Of a stretch of 14,593 nucleotides of DNA, positions 13,499 through 14,593 are shown one piece after another (position 1 is the first letter of the stretch; every line of letters starts with the position of its first letter). The notes beneath the pieces were generated by a model. It was not told the DNA's origin, made no database searches, and saw only the letters and a list, made by a program, of their open reading frames with translations. This DNA comes from an uncultured bacterium. GTDB taxonomy: Bacteria > Actinomycetota > Coriobacteriia > Coriobacteriales > Coriobacteriaceae. A program made the translations under genes and the position numbers. Location: positions 1 to 14,593 of the forward strand of contig CAJMRP010000045.1 of assembly GCA_905215765.1 (NCBI GenBank), given 5' to 3'.

Positions 13499-14593
13499 AT
13501 GAACAAACATCTTAAGTTGTTTTCGGCATTGTTGGTGCTGATGCTCTTTGCGCCCGTTTCTATGTTTGTATGCCCTGCGGATGCAGAGGCTGCTCAGACT
13601 CTGGTTGAGAATTCTTGGCGTTATGAGGGTGGACAATTAGTTTCAGATGATGCTTCTTCCGAAGAAGACGGAATAGCTTTATTGTCTATGGACGCTCTTC
13701 CCGATGGGGTTACAGCTCAGGGCATTGACGTCAGCGAGCACCAAGGGCGTATTGATTGGGACGCAGTTAAAGCTTCTGGCATCGATTTCGCTATTCTGCG
13801 CGTTGGGTTTGGCGCTCCGTCTTTCGGCGGTCGAGTTGACTATCAATTTAATCGAAATATTTCTGAGTGCGAGCGACTCGGAATTCCCTACGGCGTCTAT
13901 GTCTATTCATATGCTTTTGATAATCAACAGGCAGCCGATGAGGCGTCCATGGTGATTGACTGCCTATCGGGGCACAATCCTAGGCTACCGGTGTATTACG
14001 ATCTTGAGGACAAGACAATTATTGCAGATGGTCGTCAATCCGGAATTGCATCTAGAGCTCAGACATTCTGTAATAAGATTTCTAGTGCTGGATATAAGCC
14101 AGGCATTTATGCAAACCTAAATTGGTTTAACAATATATTGACCGACCCTGTATTTAAGAGCGGTTCTTGGGATCATTGGATTGCTCAATACAACTCCCAA
14201 TGTCACTATACCGCCAGTTACAGCTTTTGGCAGTATACAAGCCGCGGAAAAGTTTCTGGTATTAGCGGAAATGTTGATATGAATTACGCGTATGTTGATG
14301 TCTCTCTTTATTACTGGCAGTTAAAAGAGGGCACTTGGTATTACGCAACCTCTGACGGCAAAGCGTATACCGGATGGTTGCGCCAGGGCGGAGCCTGGTA
14401 TTGGCTCGACCCCGACGCGGGCGGTGTAATGGCCACCGGGCTCTACGAGTGCAACGGCTCCATGTACTGGTTCAACGCCTCCGGCGCGATGGCGACCGGA
14501 TGGGTCCTCGACGGCGGCACCTGGTACTACGCGACTGGCTCCGGCGCGCTGGCGCGCGGCCCCGTTTCCGTCGGCGGCGTGCCCTACTGCTTC
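13499..14593 (+). CDS. Secreted GH25 muramidase with wall-binding repeats, partial (3' end outside window)
   Basis: My reading gives 365 codons open to the window edge. A signal peptide spans residues 1 to about 32 (MNKHLKLFSALLVLMLF..., cleavage near AEAA). The GH25 catalytic domain runs from about 73 to 268: GIDVSEHQG (D77), YYDLED with D168 and E170 as the likely catalytic acid pair, GIYANLNWF, WIAQY, FWQYTS and NVDMNYAY (D260). GH25 enzymes cleave the MurNAc-GlcNAc beta-1,4 bond of peptidoglycan outside the cell. After about residue 271 aromatic wall-binding repeats start and run off the window. The ATG at 13499 has GAGG 5 bases upstream. The catalytic part is AT-rich (20 of 60 GC at line 14101) while the repeats are very GC-rich (46 of 60 at line 14521), suggesting different origins. 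It is probably an autolysin or an enzyme acting on other bacteria; a phage origin is less likely given the repeats shared with neighbours. Confidence 0.92.
   Translation, partial: MNKHLKLFSALLVLMLFAPVSMFVCPADAEAAQTLVENSWRYEGGQLVSDDASSEEDGIALLSMDALPDGVTAQGIDVSEHQGRIDWDAVKASGIDFAILRVGFGAPSFGGRVDYQFNRNISECERLGIPYGVYVYSYAFDNQQAADEASMVIDCLSGHNPRLPVYYDLEDKTIIADGRQSGIASRAQTFCNKISSAGYKPGIYANLNWFNNILTDPVFKSGSWDHWIAQYNSQCHYTASYSFWQYTSRGKVSGISGNVDMNYAYVDVSLYYWQLKEGTWYYATSDGKAYTGWLRQGGAWYWLDPDAGGVMATGLYECNGSMYWFNASGAMATGWVLDGGTWYYATGSGALARGPVSVGGVPYCF
14311..14593 (+). repeat. Wall-binding repeat array of the GH25 protein, incomplete
   Basis: Repeats of the GTWYYATSDGKAYTGW and GAWYWLD...GVMATG type begin at the end of the GH25 domain and continue past the window. 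Codon choice is strikingly GC-rich compared with the catalytic half of the same gene. Confidence 0.75.

Overview
The window looks like chromosomal DNA of a Gram-positive gut actinobacterium of the class Coriobacteriia, most likely Collinsella or a close relative. This is inferred from three things: high-GC glycosyltransferase genes, strong AGGAGG-type ribosome binding sites that sometimes serve TTG or GTG starts, and several large secreted proteins built from aromatic wall-binding repeats. No rRNA or tRNA gene is present to confirm the taxon.

Left part (1-7938): a surface-polysaccharide glycosyltransferase region. A divergent family 2 glycosyltransferase (GT2) runs off the left edge on the minus strand (771 to 1). 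On the plus strand five GT2 genes follow closely (1028-7938). The first four form an A-B-A'-B' pattern of two alternating subtypes, which suggests duplication of a two-gene unit. The fifth is an 828-residue protein with an unassigned N-terminal domain and two GT2 domains. Together they probably assemble a wall or capsular glycan; the sugars cannot be told from sequence.

Middle (7935-9361, minus strand): a translationally coupled, AT-richer two-gene unit. The upstream gene encodes a small protein that I recognise as DUF4869-like. The downstream gene encodes a P-loop ATPase with a C-terminal segment resembling a degenerate TOPRIM domain. Its last codon overlaps the stop of the glycosyltransferase operon. 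This is the strongest candidate here for an undescribed system, possibly defence or stress related, but its function is unknown.

Right part (9686-14593, plus strand): three consecutive secreted proteins share aromatic wall-binding repeats (GW...WYY...SGAMATG type). The first has repeats and a C-terminal H/C-x-x-C motif domain but no recognisable enzyme domain. The second carries a C-terminal NlpC/P60-like cysteine peptidase domain. The third is a GH25 muramidase whose repeat region runs off the right edge. They probably act at the envelope on peptidoglycan or on the glycan built by the upstream region. Candidate promoters, two hairpins, a tandem repeat in the divergent intergenic region and a possible nine-codon leader ORF are noted with low to moderate confidence.
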